DNA of 64,000 nucleotides from Mumia sp. ZJ1417 (GTDB lineage: Bacteria > Actinomycetota > Actinomycetes > Propionibacteriales > Nocardioidaceae): positions 248,001 to 312,000 of the forward strand of contig NZ_CP059901.1 in the NCBI RefSeq assembly GCF_014127285.1, read 5' to 3'. Positions 15,642 to 24,959 of the stretch are shown one piece after another; the stretch's first letter is position 1; every line of letters starts with the position of its first letter. The position numbers were made by a program, and so were the translations under genes. A model generated the notes under the pieces. That model saw only the letters and a program-made list of their open reading frames with translations, had not been told where the DNA came from and did not search any database.

Positions 15642-16586
15642 ATGCGTGTCTTCATCGCAGGAGCCAGCGGAGCGCTCGGCAATCGGCTGATCCCGCTGCT
15701 GGTGCAGGACGGCCACGAGGTGACCGGAACGACCAGGAATCAGGAGGGCCTCGCGAGGGTCCAGGAGGTCGGTGCCGTCGGTGCCGTCATGGACCCGCTC
15801 GATGCCGACAGCGTGCGGTCCGCCGTGGTCGGCGCCCGTCCCGACGTCGTGGTGCACGAGCTCACCGCGCTCGGGGCCATGAGCGGCAACCCGAAGCACT
15901 TCGACCGGGACTTCGCCGTCACCAACCGGCTGCGGACGGAGGCGACCGATCACCTCCTGGCGGCGGCTCAGCAGTGCGGTGCCCGGCGGTTCGTCGCCCA
16001 GAGCTACACAGGCTGGCCGAATGAGCGTCGCGGGTCGTGGGTCAAGTCAGAGGAGGATCCGCTCGCCGCCGACCCGGGCAAGGAGGCGCGCGAGTCGTTG
16101 GCGGCGATCCGTCACCTCGAGCACGCCGTGACCACGACGCCGGGCATCGACGGTCTCGTCCTGCGGTACGGCAACTTCTACGGACCCGGCAACGCCCTCT
16201 CGCGCGGCGGCATGATGGCCGAGATGATTCGGCGCGGGCGGATGCCGGTCGTCGGTGGTGGTGCCGGGGTGTGGTCGTTCCTTCACATCGACGATGCGGC
16301 ATCGGCGACGGCGGCGGCAGTCGACGGGGGTGCGCCTGGTGTCTACAACGTCGTCGACGACGATCCCGCGCCGATCGCGCAGTGGCTGCCGTACCTGGCC
16401 GAGCAGCTCGGCGGGCGCAAGCCGATGCGGCTCCCCGCATGGCTGGGACGTCCACTGATCGGCGAGCTCGGCATCGCGATGATGACCACGATCCGCGGGT
16501 CGTCGAACGCGAAGGCCGAGCGCGAGCTGGGCTGGAAGCCCCGGTACGCGAGCTGGCGGGAAGGTTTCCGTACCGGGCTCGGGTGA
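15642..16586 (+). CDS. NAD-dependent epimerase/dehydratase family protein (ECF41 target)
   Basis: A 314-residue extended short-chain dehydrogenase with the N-terminal cofactor motif GASGALG (7-13) and the downstream VLRYGNFYGPG stretch typical of sugar-nucleotide epimerases. A canonical YxxxK is not obvious: the expected region reads SYTGWPNERR, so activity may be atypical. AGGAG just upstream of ATG 15642 is a strong ribosome site. The gene is divergent from the second ECF41 sigma gene and sits behind a clear ECF41 promoter, so it is very likely its target. The substrate is unknown. Confidence 0.87.
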   Translation: MRVFIAGASGALGNRLIPLLVQDGHEVTGTTRNQEGLARVQEVGAVGAVMDPLDADSVRSAVVGARPDVVVHELTALGAMSGNPKHFDRDFAVTNRLRTEATDHLLAAAQQCGARRFVAQSYTGWPNERRGSWVKSEEDPLAADPGKEARESLAAIRHLEHAVTTTPGIDGLVLRYGNFYGPGNALSRGGMMAEMIRRGRMPVVGGGAGVWSFLHIDDAASATAAAVDGGAPGVYNVVDDDPAPIAQWLPYLAEQLGGRKPMRLPAWLGRPLIGELGIAMMTTIRGSSNAKAERELGWKPRYASWREGFRTGLG

Positions 16587-16630
16587 GTCGGGGGCGTGTC
16601 GCGTCGGTCGGGACCCCGTACATTGCCCGC

Positions 16631-17809
16631 ATGGACCCCCGTGACGACGACCTCACGTCGCTCGCGAACTCGCTCGCGGAGCTCGTCGGTGCCCCGATCA
16701 CCATCGAGGATCCCGACTCGAGCGTGCTCGCGTACTCGCAGAGCGCCGACGCCGAGCGCTCGCAGGCGGTCGACGATGCGCGGATCACGACGATCCTCGG
16801 TCGGCAGGTCCCGCCGCACTACCGCGCCCTGCTCGACGACGCGGGCGTGTTCACGGAGATCGCGCGCAGCCGGGAGGTCGTGACGGTCGACCTCTCGGGA
16901 TCGGGGATGACGCGGCGCGCGATCGTGGCGGTACGGGACGACTCCGGCACGCTGCTGGGGTCGGTGTGGGCCGCTGTGCCCGACGGCATCACGTCGGAGC
17001 AGCGGCAGGCGATGCTCGACCTCGCCCCTGTCGTGGCCGGCCGTCTCGTCCGGCTGCGCGAGCGGGCCGACTCGACGCGCCAACGGACCGTCGAGGTCGT
17101 CGAGACGCTGCTGAGCGGGGGCGACGACGCCGTCCGTGCGGCCCAGACGCAGGGCTTGCGTACGCCGTGCACGGTCCTTGTCCTCGCTGCGGACCGCGCG
17201 CGCCTGGCCGTGCCCGCCGCCCGTGCCAGCGCCTTCGTGCTGCACCTCGCGGCGGTGGCGCCCAGCGCAGCCGCCGCGCAGGTCGACGACGTCGTGTACG
17301 CCGTCGTCGCGGGGCCGGAGGCGACTGCGGCCCGGGTCGCGCGTGACTTCCTCGCCCGGTCGCGCGGTCCGCTCGTCGCCGGGGTCGGCCGCACCGTCGA
17401 CTCCGCGGCGGCGATCGACCTCTCGGCGCGCGACGCCGACGCGGTGGTCCGGGTGCTGCGCCGGCGAGGCCGTTCGGGCGTGGTGGAGACCGTACGGGGT
17501 GCGCTCGCCGACGTGGTCGCGCTGCGCAGCGCGGATGCGTGGGCGGGGTACGAGGAGTTCAGCCCGCTGACCGCGCTGGTGCGGTTCGACGACGAGCACC
17601 ACGCCGAGCTGCTGTCGACGGCGCGGGCCTACCTGGCGCACGGCGGCGACGTCGCTGCCGCAGCCGCCTCGCTGCACGTCCACCCCAACACGTTGCGCAA
17701 CCGGCTGCGACGTGCCTCGCAGGCCGTCGGCGTCGACCTCGACGACCCCGACACGCGCCTGCTGCTCGCGCTGCACCTCAAGGTCACGGACGTCGCGGAC
17801 GCCGACTGA
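16631..17809 (+). CDS. PucR family transcriptional regulator
   Basis: A 392-residue regulator. The N-terminal part (VGAPITIEDPDSSVLAYS) is GAF-like sensory sequence, and the C-terminus carries the PucR helix-turn-helix VAAAAASLHVHPNTLRNRL (about 340-360). ATG 16631 is preceded by TACATT about 7 nt upstream, fitting a -10 element of a leaderless transcript; longer readings upstream overlap the epimerase gene and look unlike protein. The regulator probably controls the adjacent D-amino-acid dehydrogenase gene, with a perfect 20-bp palindrome between them as candidate operator. PucR proteins often sense purine or amino-acid degradation intermediates. Confidence 0.85.
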   Translation: MDPRDDDLTSLANSLAELVGAPITIEDPDSSVLAYSQSADAERSQAVDDARITTILGRQVPPHYRALLDDAGVFTEIARSREVVTVDLSGSGMTRRAIVAVRDDSGTLLGSVWAAVPDGITSEQRQAMLDLAPVVAGRLVRLRERADSTRQRTVEVVETLLSGGDDAVRAAQTQGLRTPCTVLVLAADRARLAVPAARASAFVLHLAAVAPSAAAAQVDDVVYAVVAGPEATAARVARDFLARSRGPLVAGVGRTVDSAAAIDLSARDADAVVRVLRRRGRSGVVETVRGALADVVALRSADAWAGYEEFSPLTALVRFDDEHHAELLSTARAYLAHGGDVAAAAASLHVHPNTLRNRLRRASQAVGVDLDDPDTRLLLALHLKVTDVADAD

Positions 17810-17816
17810 CCGCACC

Positions 17817-17836
17817 CGCTGTGCGATCGCACAGCG
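17817..17836. promoter_or_regulatory. perfect 20-bp palindrome, candidate PucR operator
   Basis: CGCTGTGCGA is followed directly by its reverse complement TCGCACAGCG with no spacer. It sits 7 nt after the pucR-like stop and about 65 nt before the dehydrogenase start. Without a spacer it would make a poor transcript hairpin, which favours a DNA-binding site over a terminator. Confidence 0.5.
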
Positions 17837-17901
17837 GGCCGCCCGAGATCGTGGCCGAACCCACAGTCCGCGCCGCCGCCCCACGTCCGAGCATGTTCGC
17901 C

Positions 17902-19194
17902 ATGAGCACGAATGCCGGCGCGCTCCGCGCCTCGAAGAGCCCTGAGCACGTCGTCGTCGCGGGTGCCGGGATGGTCGGACTCGCGACGGCCTGGTTCCTG
18001 CAGGAGCGCGGGGTCCGCGTGACGATCGTCGATCGTACGGGCGTCGCGGCCGGGGCGTCGTGGGGCAATGCCGGATGGATCTCCCCCGCGCTCACTCTGC
18101 CGCTGCCCGAGCCCGCCGTGCTGTCGTACGGGGTCCGGGCGATGCTCAGCCCGTCGTCGCCGGTGTACGTGCCGCTGAGCACCGACCGGCGGATGCTGCA
18201 GTTCCTCGTCGGCTTCGCCCGGCACTGCACCCCGGCCCGATGGCGCTCGGCGATGGCGGTCTTCGCCGAGCTGAACCGCGACGCGCTCGGGGCGTACGAC
18301 GTCCTCAGCGAGGGTGGCACAGCCGGCCACGAGGTCCGCGAGCCGATCCGCGACGCCGACCCGTTCCTCGCGGGCTTCGCCTCGGTCGACGACCGCAAGA
18401 CCTTGGTCGACGAGCTCACGCACGTCGTGGCCTCGGGCGGCTCGGTCGACTACGAGCTCCTCAGCGGCGAGGAGATCCGGTCCTTGGAGCCGACTCTCGG
18501 CAACGGGGTCCAGGCCGGCGTACGGATGCTGGGCCAGCGTTTCGTCAACCCGCCGGCGTACGTGGCGTCGCTCGCGGACTCGGTGGTGCAGCGCGGGGCC
18601 GACCTGGTCGCGGGCTTCGACGTCGCCGACGTGGTCGACCTCGGGACGCAGGGCGTCGACGTCGTGGCGAGGACCGGGGAGAGGGTGCGTGCGGACGCGG
18701 TCGTCCTGGCCACCGGGACCTGGCTCGGCGACCTCGCCCGCGCGTACGGCGTCAAGCGCGTCGTGCAGGCGGGCCGTGGCTACAGCTTCACCGTGGTCCC
18801 TGACGAGATGCCCAAGAACCCGATCTACTTCCCGGTCCAGCGCGTGGCCTGCACGCCGCTCGGCGATCGGCTGCGCGTCGCCGGGATGATGGAGTTCCGC
18901 CGCCCGGACGCGCCTCTCGACCCGCGCCGGATCAACGCGATCGTCGAGGCTGCCCGGCCGATGTTCACCGGGGTCGACTGGACCGCACGTCGCGAGGAGT
19001 GGGTCGGCTCCCGCCCCTGCACCGCCGACGGGCTGCCGCTCGTCGGGGCCACGCGGTCACCGCGGGTGCACGTCGCGGGCGGGCACGGAATGTGGGGCAT
19101 CGCCCTCGGGCCGCTGACCGGCCGGATGGTCGCCGACGGCCTCACCGGCCACACCGTTCCGTCGTACGCACGCCGTCTCGACCCGCTGCGCTGA
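17902..19194 (+). CDS. D-amino-acid dehydrogenase-like FAD oxidoreductase (DadA family)
   Basis: A 430-residue DAO-family flavoprotein with FAD-binding VVVAGAGMVGLATAWFL near the start and the DadA hallmark AAGASWGNAGWISP. The C-terminal GGHGMWGIALGPLTGRMVAD closes the FAD site. Such enzymes oxidise D-amino acids to keto acids and pass electrons to the respiratory chain. The start is uncertain: ATG 17902 or 17893, neither with a ribosome site, and the frame remains open far upstream. It follows the PucR regulator with a palindrome between them, suggesting local control. Confidence 0.85.
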   Translation: MSTNAGALRASKSPEHVVVAGAGMVGLATAWFLQERGVRVTIVDRTGVAAGASWGNAGWISPALTLPLPEPAVLSYGVRAMLSPSSPVYVPLSTDRRMLQFLVGFARHCTPARWRSAMAVFAELNRDALGAYDVLSEGGTAGHEVREPIRDADPFLAGFASVDDRKTLVDELTHVVASGGSVDYELLSGEEIRSLEPTLGNGVQAGVRMLGQRFVNPPAYVASLADSVVQRGADLVAGFDVADVVDLGTQGVDVVARTGERVRADAVVLATGTWLGDLARAYGVKRVVQAGRGYSFTVVPDEMPKNPIYFPVQRVACTPLGDRLRVAGMMEFRRPDAPLDPRRINAIVEAARPMFTGVDWTARREEWVGSRPCTADGLPLVGATRSPRVHVAGGHGMWGIALGPLTGRMVADGLTGHTVPSYARRLDPLR

Positions 19195-19246
19195 CGGCCG
19201 GCATCCTCCCCGTACCGACGAGTGGCGGCGGGCTAGCATCGCGACC

Positions 19247-19921
19247 ATGCTGATCGCCGAAGACCTCGTCCTGCTGGTCACCGACGACGAGACCGGCAAG
19301 AAGGCGTCGACCGGTACGGGGCTGGACGCCGCGCTCGGTGGCGCGATCCTCATGGAGCTCGCGCTGCGGGGACGCGTCGAGGTCGAGGGCGAGGGGCGCA
19401 AGGCGAAGGTCGTCGTCCGTGACGGCGGGCCGACCGGTGAGCCGCTCCTCGATGACGCGGTCGCGCGGCTGTCTTCGGGCGAGCCGCTCGCCCCCAGAAG
19501 TGCGGTGGCACTGCTGGGCAAGAAGGCCCAGGAACGCCTTCACGACAGCCTGGTCGGGCGTGGCATCCTCCGTCGCGAGGAGGGGCGGGTCCTCGGGATC
19601 TTCCCGGTGACGCGGTGGCCGGCGGCGGACTCGGCTCATGAGTCCGCGCTGCGTACGCAGCTGCACGACGTGCTCGTCGTCGGAGTCGACCCGACTCCCG
19701 AGGTCGCCGCGACGATCTCGCTCCTCCACGCCGCGGACCTTCTCGGCACCGTCGTCGACAGGGCGGATCGCAAGGTCGCCAAGCAGCGCGCGAAGGAGAT
19801 CGAGTCGGTCGCCTGGGCCAGCGCCGGCGTGCGCCAGGTCGTGGAGGCGGCCAACGCCGCCGTGCTCGTGGCCGTCATGGCGGCGACGACCGCGACGGCA
19901 GCGAGCTCGGGCAGCGGTTGA
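19247..19921 (+). CDS. GPP34 (GOLPH3-like) family protein
   Basis: A 224-residue protein matching the bacterial branch of the GPP34/GOLPH3 family: MLIAEDLVLLVTDDETGK at the start, then GLDAALGGAILMELALRGRV, and VVDRADRKVAKQRAKEI near the end. In eukaryotes this family binds phosphatidylinositol 4-phosphate at the Golgi; the actinobacterial role is not established. No membrane segment precedes a small hydrophobic, alanine-rich C-terminal tail (AAVLVAVMAATTATA), which could associate with a membrane. It is a monocistronic gene with ATG 19247. Confidence 0.85.
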   Translation: MLIAEDLVLLVTDDETGKKASTGTGLDAALGGAILMELALRGRVEVEGEGRKAKVVVRDGGPTGEPLLDDAVARLSSGEPLAPRSAVALLGKKAQERLHDSLVGRGILRREEGRVLGIFPVTRWPAADSAHESALRTQLHDVLVVGVDPTPEVAATISLLHAADLLGTVVDRADRKVAKQRAKEIESVAWASAGVRQVVEAANAAVLVAVMAATTATAASSGSG

Positions 19922-20083
19922 GGCACGTCAGGACCCGCCGTTGACAATTCGGTCGATTCGCCGTGAGGGCTCCGGCGTCTGATCCGAGTCGGTATGCTCG
20001 GCGCGGAGCATCTGGTCGTGGTCACCGTCGACCGCGTACGCGCCCTCGCTCGGGCGTGGTCGGCTGAACGGAGGATTCGACCC

Positions 20084-20722
20084 ATGGCGTTTCTGCTGCG
20101 CATCGAGCTTCCCGACGTTCCGGGGTCGCTCGGCGCTGTCGCGACGGCCCTCGGTGAAGCCGGCGCGGACATCCACGCGATCGAGATCGTCGAGCACCGC
20201 AATGACGGCAAGGCCGTCGACGATGTGCTGCTCGAGCTCCCCGTGACGACCATGCCGGACCAGCTCATCACCGCCTGCCACCGGCTCGACAGCGTCCGGG
20301 TGCAGTGGATCTCGCGCTACAACGCGGGTGCCAACCTCTCGATGGACCTCGAGGCCGTCGAGGCGTTCACCGCCGAGCCCGCACGCGCCGTGGAGAGCCT
20401 CGTCGATCGCATCCCGGAGACGTTCCGGGCCGACTGGGCGATGCTCGTCGCGCGCGGCGGCAGTGGCAACGGGCTGCTCCACGCCACGTCGACGGCGCCC
20501 GAGACCGTGCCCGAGGTCGACAAGTGGTTCGCGCTCGACCACGCGCAGCGTCTCAGCCCAGTCGCCGAGTGGGGCTCGATGGTGCTCGCCGGCGCACCTG
20601 TGCCCAAGCGCGACGCGGTGGTCGTCTTCGGGCGGCACGGCGGACCGCCCGTGCTCGATTCCGAGCTCGCCCGTCTGGGCCACATCGTCGCGCTGGCGGC
20701 GTCGGTCGGCACCACCACCTGA
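20084..20722 (+). CDS. ACT domain-containing protein
   Basis: A 212-residue soluble protein whose first 75 residues are an ACT domain (LLRIELPDVPGSLGAVATAL, then IHAIEIVEH), a small-ligand-binding regulatory module often sensing amino acids. The remaining part (ETFRADWAMLVARGG and following) is conserved-looking but has no family I can name. GGAGG about 8 nt upstream supports ATG 20084 over an earlier ATG at 19994. A possible -10, TATGCT, lies at 19993-19998. The gene ends at a strong bidirectional hairpin. Confidence 0.8.
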   Translation: MAFLLRIELPDVPGSLGAVATALGEAGADIHAIEIVEHRNDGKAVDDVLLELPVTTMPDQLITACHRLDSVRVQWISRYNAGANLSMDLEAVEAFTAEPARAVESLVDRIPETFRADWAMLVARGGSGNGLLHATSTAPETVPEVDKWFALDHAQRLSPVAEWGSMVLAGAPVPKRDAVVVFGRHGGPPVLDSELARLGHIVALAASVGTTT

Positions 20723-20738
20723 CCTCGTACGCACCAGA

Positions 20739-20779
20739 GCCCGGTGTCCGGCCCCCGGATGCGGGGCCGGACACCGGGC
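20739..20779. terminator. bidirectional terminator hairpin
   Basis: A perfect 17-bp stem (20739-20755 with 20763-20779, GCCCGGTGTCCGGCCCC on the left arm) surrounds a 7-nt loop. It sits between the converging ACT-domain gene and the SDR gene. Confidence 0.8.
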
Positions 20780-20791
20780 CCGGGTGCCGTC

Positions 20792-21670
20792 CTATGCCTT
20801 GTCGGTGACCGGCACGTGGCCGGAGTGGTTGCGGCCCAGTGCGGCCACCTCCGCCTCCATCGCGGGGACCGTCTTCTTGACCATCCGCCTGGCGATCGGC
20901 TCGGCGAGGGCGGACGACACGAGCGGCTTGGTGAGGTTGGCGACGACGACGCCGCGCGGGACGTACACGCGACGCTTCTTCTTGGCGATGCCGTGGCAGA
21001 TCGCGGTGACGCAGTCCTCGAGCGTCGTCGTGCCGTTGGCGGGCCACGGCAGCTTGCTGCGGATCGCCTTGAAGCTCGGCAGATCGGCCTCGGCACCCCG
21101 CACGATGTCGGTGTCGATCCACGACGGGTGACAGACCCCGACCTTCACGCCGTGGACCCACATCTCCTGTCGCGTCGCGAGCGCGAGCGCCTCGACCCCG
21201 GCCTTGCTGGCGTTGTACGGGGCGAGGCCGGCGAGCGGGGTGAACGCGGCGAGCGACGAGACGACGAGGAGGTAGCCCTTGGTGTCGATGACGTGCGGGA
21301 TCGTCGCGCGAAGTGTGCGGAAGACCCCGTTGAGGTTCACGTCGACAACCCGCTCGAATGCCTCGGGGTCGATCTGGCGGACCGTGCCGTACGAGGCGAT
21401 GCCGGCGTTGGCGAGGACGTCGTCGATACGGCCGAAGTGAGTGGCGGCGGCGTTGACGGCGGTCGTGACGGCATTGGTGTCGCGGACGTCAGCCTCCCAC
21501 CAGGCCGCCGCGTCGCCGAGCTCGGCGGCGAGCGACTTGAGCTCGTCGGGCTCGAGCCCGATCAGCGCGACACGGCCCCCGCGACGGACGTACTCGCGGG
21601 CGACACCTGCGCCGATGCCGCGCGCGGCACCGGTGACGACAGCAACCCTGCCGGTGAACGTGGAGGTCAT
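20792..21670 (-). CDS. short-chain dehydrogenase/reductase
   Basis: A 292-residue classical SDR with cofactor motif TGAARGIG near residue 14, NAGIA, the catalytic serine in VVSSLAAF and the YNASK catalytic Tyr/Lys. A C-terminal extension (KKTVPAMEAEVAALGRN) is typical of actinobacterial SDRs of unknown substrate. ATG 21670 is favoured: TATCTT lies about 6 nt upstream on the minus strand, fitting a leaderless message, while the longer frame starting at 21706 adds no conserved sequence. Confidence 0.87.
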   Translation of the reverse strand: MTSTFTGRVAVVTGAARGIGAGVAREYVRRGGRVALIGLEPDELKSLAAELGDAAAWWEADVRDTNAVTTAVNAAATHFGRIDDVLANAGIASYGTVRQIDPEAFERVVDVNLNGVFRTLRATIPHVIDTKGYLLVVSSLAAFTPLAGLAPYNASKAGVEALALATRQEMWVHGVKVGVCHPSWIDTDIVRGAEADLPSFKAIRSKLPWPANGTTTLEDCVTAICHGIAKKKRRVYVPRGVVVANLTKPLVSSALAEPIARRMVKKTVPAMEAEVAALGRNHSGHVPVTDKA

Positions 21671-21785
21671 GGGAGCAAGATACCGACGGTATCCGAGATG
21701 CGCCACCCTCGATGTCGCATCCTGGATGCACCGAACGGTCGGGTCCCGTGCGTACGGATCCCGGCCGGTCGACGTGAGCTACTCG

Positions 21786-23171
21786 CTACAGCGCCTTGAG
21801 GATGTCCTCGACCCGCTCCTTGGCGTCACCGAAGAGCATCTGGGTGTTCTCCCGGAAGAACAGCGGGTTCTGGACCCCGGCGTAGCCGGCGGCCATCGAC
21901 CGCTTGAACACGATGACGTTCTCGGCCTCCCAGACGCGTAGCACCGGCATGCCGGCGAGCGGGCTGGTCGGATCCTCCGCCGCGGCCGGGTTGACGGTGT
22001 CGTTGGCGCCGATGACCAGGACGACCGACGTGTGGGCGAGGTCGTCGTTGATCTCGTCCATCTCCAGCACGATGTCGTACGGGACCTTGGCCTCGGCCAG
22101 GAGCACGTTCATGTGCCCGGGCAGACGGCCCGCGACGGGGTGGACGCCGAAGCGGACCTCGATGCCACGGTCGCGCAGCTTGCGGACGAGGTCGGCCACC
22201 GGGTACTGGGCTTGCGCGACGGCCATGCCGTACCCGGGCGTGATGACGACCGACCGTGCGTTGGTCAGCAGATCGGCGGCGTCGGCGGCGTTGGTCTCGC
22301 GGTGCTCGCCGTAGTCGGTCGCATCGTTCGTGGAGGCCTCGATGCCGAAGCCGCCTGCGATGACGGAGAGGAACGAGCGGTTCATCGCCTGGCACATGAT
22401 GTACGAGAGGTAGGCACCGGAGGAGCCGACGAGCGCTCCGGTGACGATCAGCAGGTCGTTGCTGAGCAGGAAGCCCGACGCGGCAGCAGCCCAGCCGGAG
22501 TAGCTGTTGAGCATCGACACGACCACGGGCATGTCGCCACCGCCGATCGAGGCGACCAGGTGCCAGCCGAGCGCGAGCGCCACGATCGTGACGAGGATCA
22601 AGAGGACGAGGTGCGGTGAGGCGACGAACCAGGCCGTCAGGATCACGAACAGCACCAGCGCGCCGATATTGATCGCGTTCTTGCCCGGCAGCATCAGCGG
22701 GGCCGAGCGCATCCTGGCCGACAGCTTGAGGTTGGCGACGATCGAGCCCGTGAACGTCACGGCGCCGATGAAGATGCCGATGAAGATCTCGGCGTGATGG
22801 ATGTCGGCCAGCGAGCTGGATAGGTGGTTGGGGGCGAGGTAGCCGTTCCAGCCGACCAGCACCGCGGCCAGGCCCACGAAGGAGTGCAGCAGGGCGATCA
22901 GCTCGGGCATCTGGGTCATGGCGACAATGCGCGCGCACCACAGGCCGATGGCGGCACCGATGACGACGGCGACCAGCAGCAGCGCGATCGCGAGACCGTC
23001 GGCGACGTCAGCGACCAGTACGAACGTCGCGAGCAGCGCGATCGCCATGCCGGTGATGCCGTACCAGACGCCGTTGCGCGAGGTCTCGTGCTTGGACAGG
23101 CCGGCGAGGGACAGGATGAACAGCAGCGACGCGACGATGTACGCCGCGGTGGCAGCACTCTGTGCAGTCAT
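21786..23171 (-). CDS. pntB: NAD(P) transhydrogenase subunit beta
   Basis: A 461-residue integral membrane subunit of the proton-translocating transhydrogenase, which moves hydride from NADH to NADP+ using the proton gradient. The N-terminal half has many hydrophobic helices. The C-terminal NADP-binding domain shows [21 protein letters not shown] and [15 protein letters not shown], both diagnostic. The length matches E. coli PntB (about 460). It follows pntA by 7 nt in the same operon and has no separate promoter. Confidence 0.97.
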   Translation of the reverse strand: MTAQSAATAAYIVASLLFILSLAGLSKHETSRNGVWYGITGMAIALLATFVLVADVADGLAIALLLVAVVIGAAIGLWCARIVAMTQMPELIALLHSFVGLAAVLVGWNGYLAPNHLSSSLADIHHAEIFIGIFIGAVTFTGSIVANLKLSARMRSAPLMLPGKNAINIGALVLFVILTAWFVASPHLVLLILVTIVALALGWHLVASIGGGDMPVVVSMLNSYSGWAAAASGFLLSNDLLIVTGALVGSSGAYLSYIMCQAMNRSFLSVIAGGFGIEASTNDATDYGEHRETNAADAADLLTNARSVVITPGYGMAVAQAQYPVADLVRKLRDRGIEVRFGVHPVAGRLPGHMNVLLAEAKVPYDIVLEMDEINDDLAHTSVVLVIGANDTVNPAAAEDPTSPLAGMPVLRVWEAENVIVFKRSMAAGYAGVQNPLFFRENTQMLFGDAKERVEDILKAL

Positions 23172-23178
23172 GGCGGCG

Positions 23179-24726
23179 TCAGTCCTTCGAGAACATGCTG
23201 AGCATGCGACGGGTCACGGCGAAGCCGCCGAAGACGTTGATGGAGGCCAGCAGGATCGCGACGAACGACAGCACGCGGATCAGCCCGGCGTTGTCGGTCC
23301 CGTCGCTGACCGAGATCTGCAGCATCGCGCCGACCACGATGATGCCGCTGATCGCGTTGGTCACGGACATCAGCGGGGTGTGCAGCGCGTGGTGCACCTT
23401 GCCGATGACGTAGTAGCCGATGACGACCGCGAGCGTGAGCACGGTGAAGTGCTCGGGGAGCGGCGCCGGCGCGAAGGCGTTCACCAGGAACAGTGCCAGG
23501 ATGCCGGTGCCGATCAGCCCCCACTTCACGGCGGGGTTCGGTGGTCGCTTCTCCGTAGGTGCGGCAGGCGTGGCCGACGGGGCTGCCGCTACGGGTGTCG
23601 CCGAGACGGCGACCGGCGGTGGCGGCCAGGTCTTCTTGCCGTCGCGGACGACCGTGACGTTGCGCTGGACGACGTCCTCGAAGTCGAGGACGAGCTGTCC
23701 GTCCTTGCCTGGCGTGAGCAGCTTGAGCAGGTTGACCAGGTTCGTGCCGTACAGCTGCGACGCCTGGGTGGGAAGGCGGCCGGCAAGGTCGGTGTAGCCG
23801 AGGATCGTCACGCCGTTGTCGGTCACGACCTTCTGGCCCGCGACCGACCCTGCGACGTTGCCGCCCTGGGCAGCGGCCATGTCGACGATGACGCTGCCGG
23901 GCTTCATGCTCGCCACGTCGTCCTCGGTGATCAGGCGCGGGGCGGACCGCCCCGGGATCAGCGCCGTCGTGATGACGATGTCGACGTCGGCGGCCTGCTC
24001 GGAGTAGATCTCCGCGGCGCGCCGGTCGTACGCCTCGCTGGTGGCCTTGGCATAGCCGTCGGTCGAGACCTCCTGCTCCGCGTCGACCTCGAGGTATTCG
24101 CCGCCGATCGACCTGACCTGGTCGGCGACCTCGGGGCGCGGATCGGTGGCCCGGACGATCGCGCCGAGGCTGCTCGCGGCGCCGATCGCCGCCAGCCCGG
24201 CGACCCCGGCGCCCGCGACGAGCACCTTGGCCGGAGGCACCTTGCCCGCAGCGGTGACCTGTCCGGTGAAGAACCGGCCGAACTCGTGCGCCGCCTCGAC
24301 CACGGCGCGGTAGCCCGCGATGTTGGCCATCGATGACAGGACGTCCATCGACTGCGCACGGGAGATGCGCGGCACCGCATCCATCGCGAGCACCGTGAGG
24401 CTGCGCTGGGTCAGCTCTTCGACGAGCGTCTCGTTCAGCGCCGGCGAGATCAGGCTGATGAGCGTGGCGTCGTCGGAGAGGAGGCCGATCTCGTCCGACG
24501 ACGGCGCGTTGATCTTGAGCACGAGGTTGGCCTCCCAGGCCTCGTCGCGCGGCACGATCGAGGCACCGGCCTTGCCGTACGCCTCGTCGGAAAAGCTGGA
24601 CGCTATGCCTGCACCGGACTCGACCACGACGTCGTACCCCAGCTTGATCAGCTGGATGACGGTCGCCGGGGTGCCGGCGACGCGTGTCTCACCCGGCGAG
24701 GTCTCCTTGACCACGCCGATCTTCAT
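23179..24726 (-). CDS. pntA: NAD(P) transhydrogenase subunit alpha
   Basis: A 515-residue protein combining the NAD(H)-binding domain with the small membrane part, as in E. coli PntA (510). It begins [20 protein letters not shown] and contains the NAD-binding [17 protein letters not shown] and the RPEV region. A Pro/Ala-rich linker (about 385-410) joins it to four hydrophobic segments ending at [13 protein letters not shown]. Start ATG 24726 is set by the conserved N-terminus. It is the first gene of pntAB. Some actinobacteria split this subunit in two; here it is one chain. Confidence 0.97.
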   Translation of the reverse strand: MKIGVVKETSPGETRVAGTPATVIQLIKLGYDVVVESGAGIASSFSDEAYGKAGASIVPRDEAWEANLVLKINAPSSDEIGLLSDDATLISLISPALNETLVEELTQRSLTVLAMDAVPRISRAQSMDVLSSMANIAGYRAVVEAAHEFGRFFTGQVTAAGKVPPAKVLVAGAGVAGLAAIGAASSLGAIVRATDPRPEVADQVRSIGGEYLEVDAEQEVSTDGYAKATSEAYDRRAAEIYSEQAADVDIVITTALIPGRSAPRLITEDDVASMKPGSVIVDMAAAQGGNVAGSVAGQKVVTDNGVTILGYTDLAGRLPTQASQLYGTNLVNLLKLLTPGKDGQLVLDFEDVVQRNVTVVRDGKKTWPPPPVAVSATPVAAAPSATPAAPTEKRPPNPAVKWGLIGTGILALFLVNAFAPAPLPEHFTVLTLAVVIGYYVIGKVHHALHTPLMSVTNAISGIIVVGAMLQISVSDGTDNAGLIRVLSFVAILLASINVFGGFAVTRRMLSMFSKD

Positions 24727-24850
24727 TCGGCAGACGTTAGCCTCAGGGACTGTCGGCCGACCAGTGGGTGAGATTTGAGTCTCACATGGTGGAGCGTGTC
24801 GACCGTGACGAGGTATGTGACCTGCGCAGACGCCGCACCGGTTCACTTTG

Positions 24851-24933
24851 CGTGGGGGCCAACGCAGCGTCCGTTCCCCACCTGAATGCTTCGGTGGGGC
24901 CAGGGATCTTCGTGGGGGCCAACGCAGAATGCC
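24851..24933. repeat. left copy of hairpin repeat flanking the AbiEi/nuclease-like gene
   Basis: Contains CGTGGGGGCCAACGCAG twice (24851 and 24911) around a hairpin block at 24876-24901: CCCCACC, loop TGAATGCTTC, GGTGGGG. The block recurs inverted at 26031-26056. The stretch from the pntA start to here contains one short palindrome, GTGAGA-N6-TCTCAC at 24768-24785, and no gene. Confidence 0.7.
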
Positions 24934-24959
24934 ATCGCGGAAGTGAGGGGGCGGGGCGT

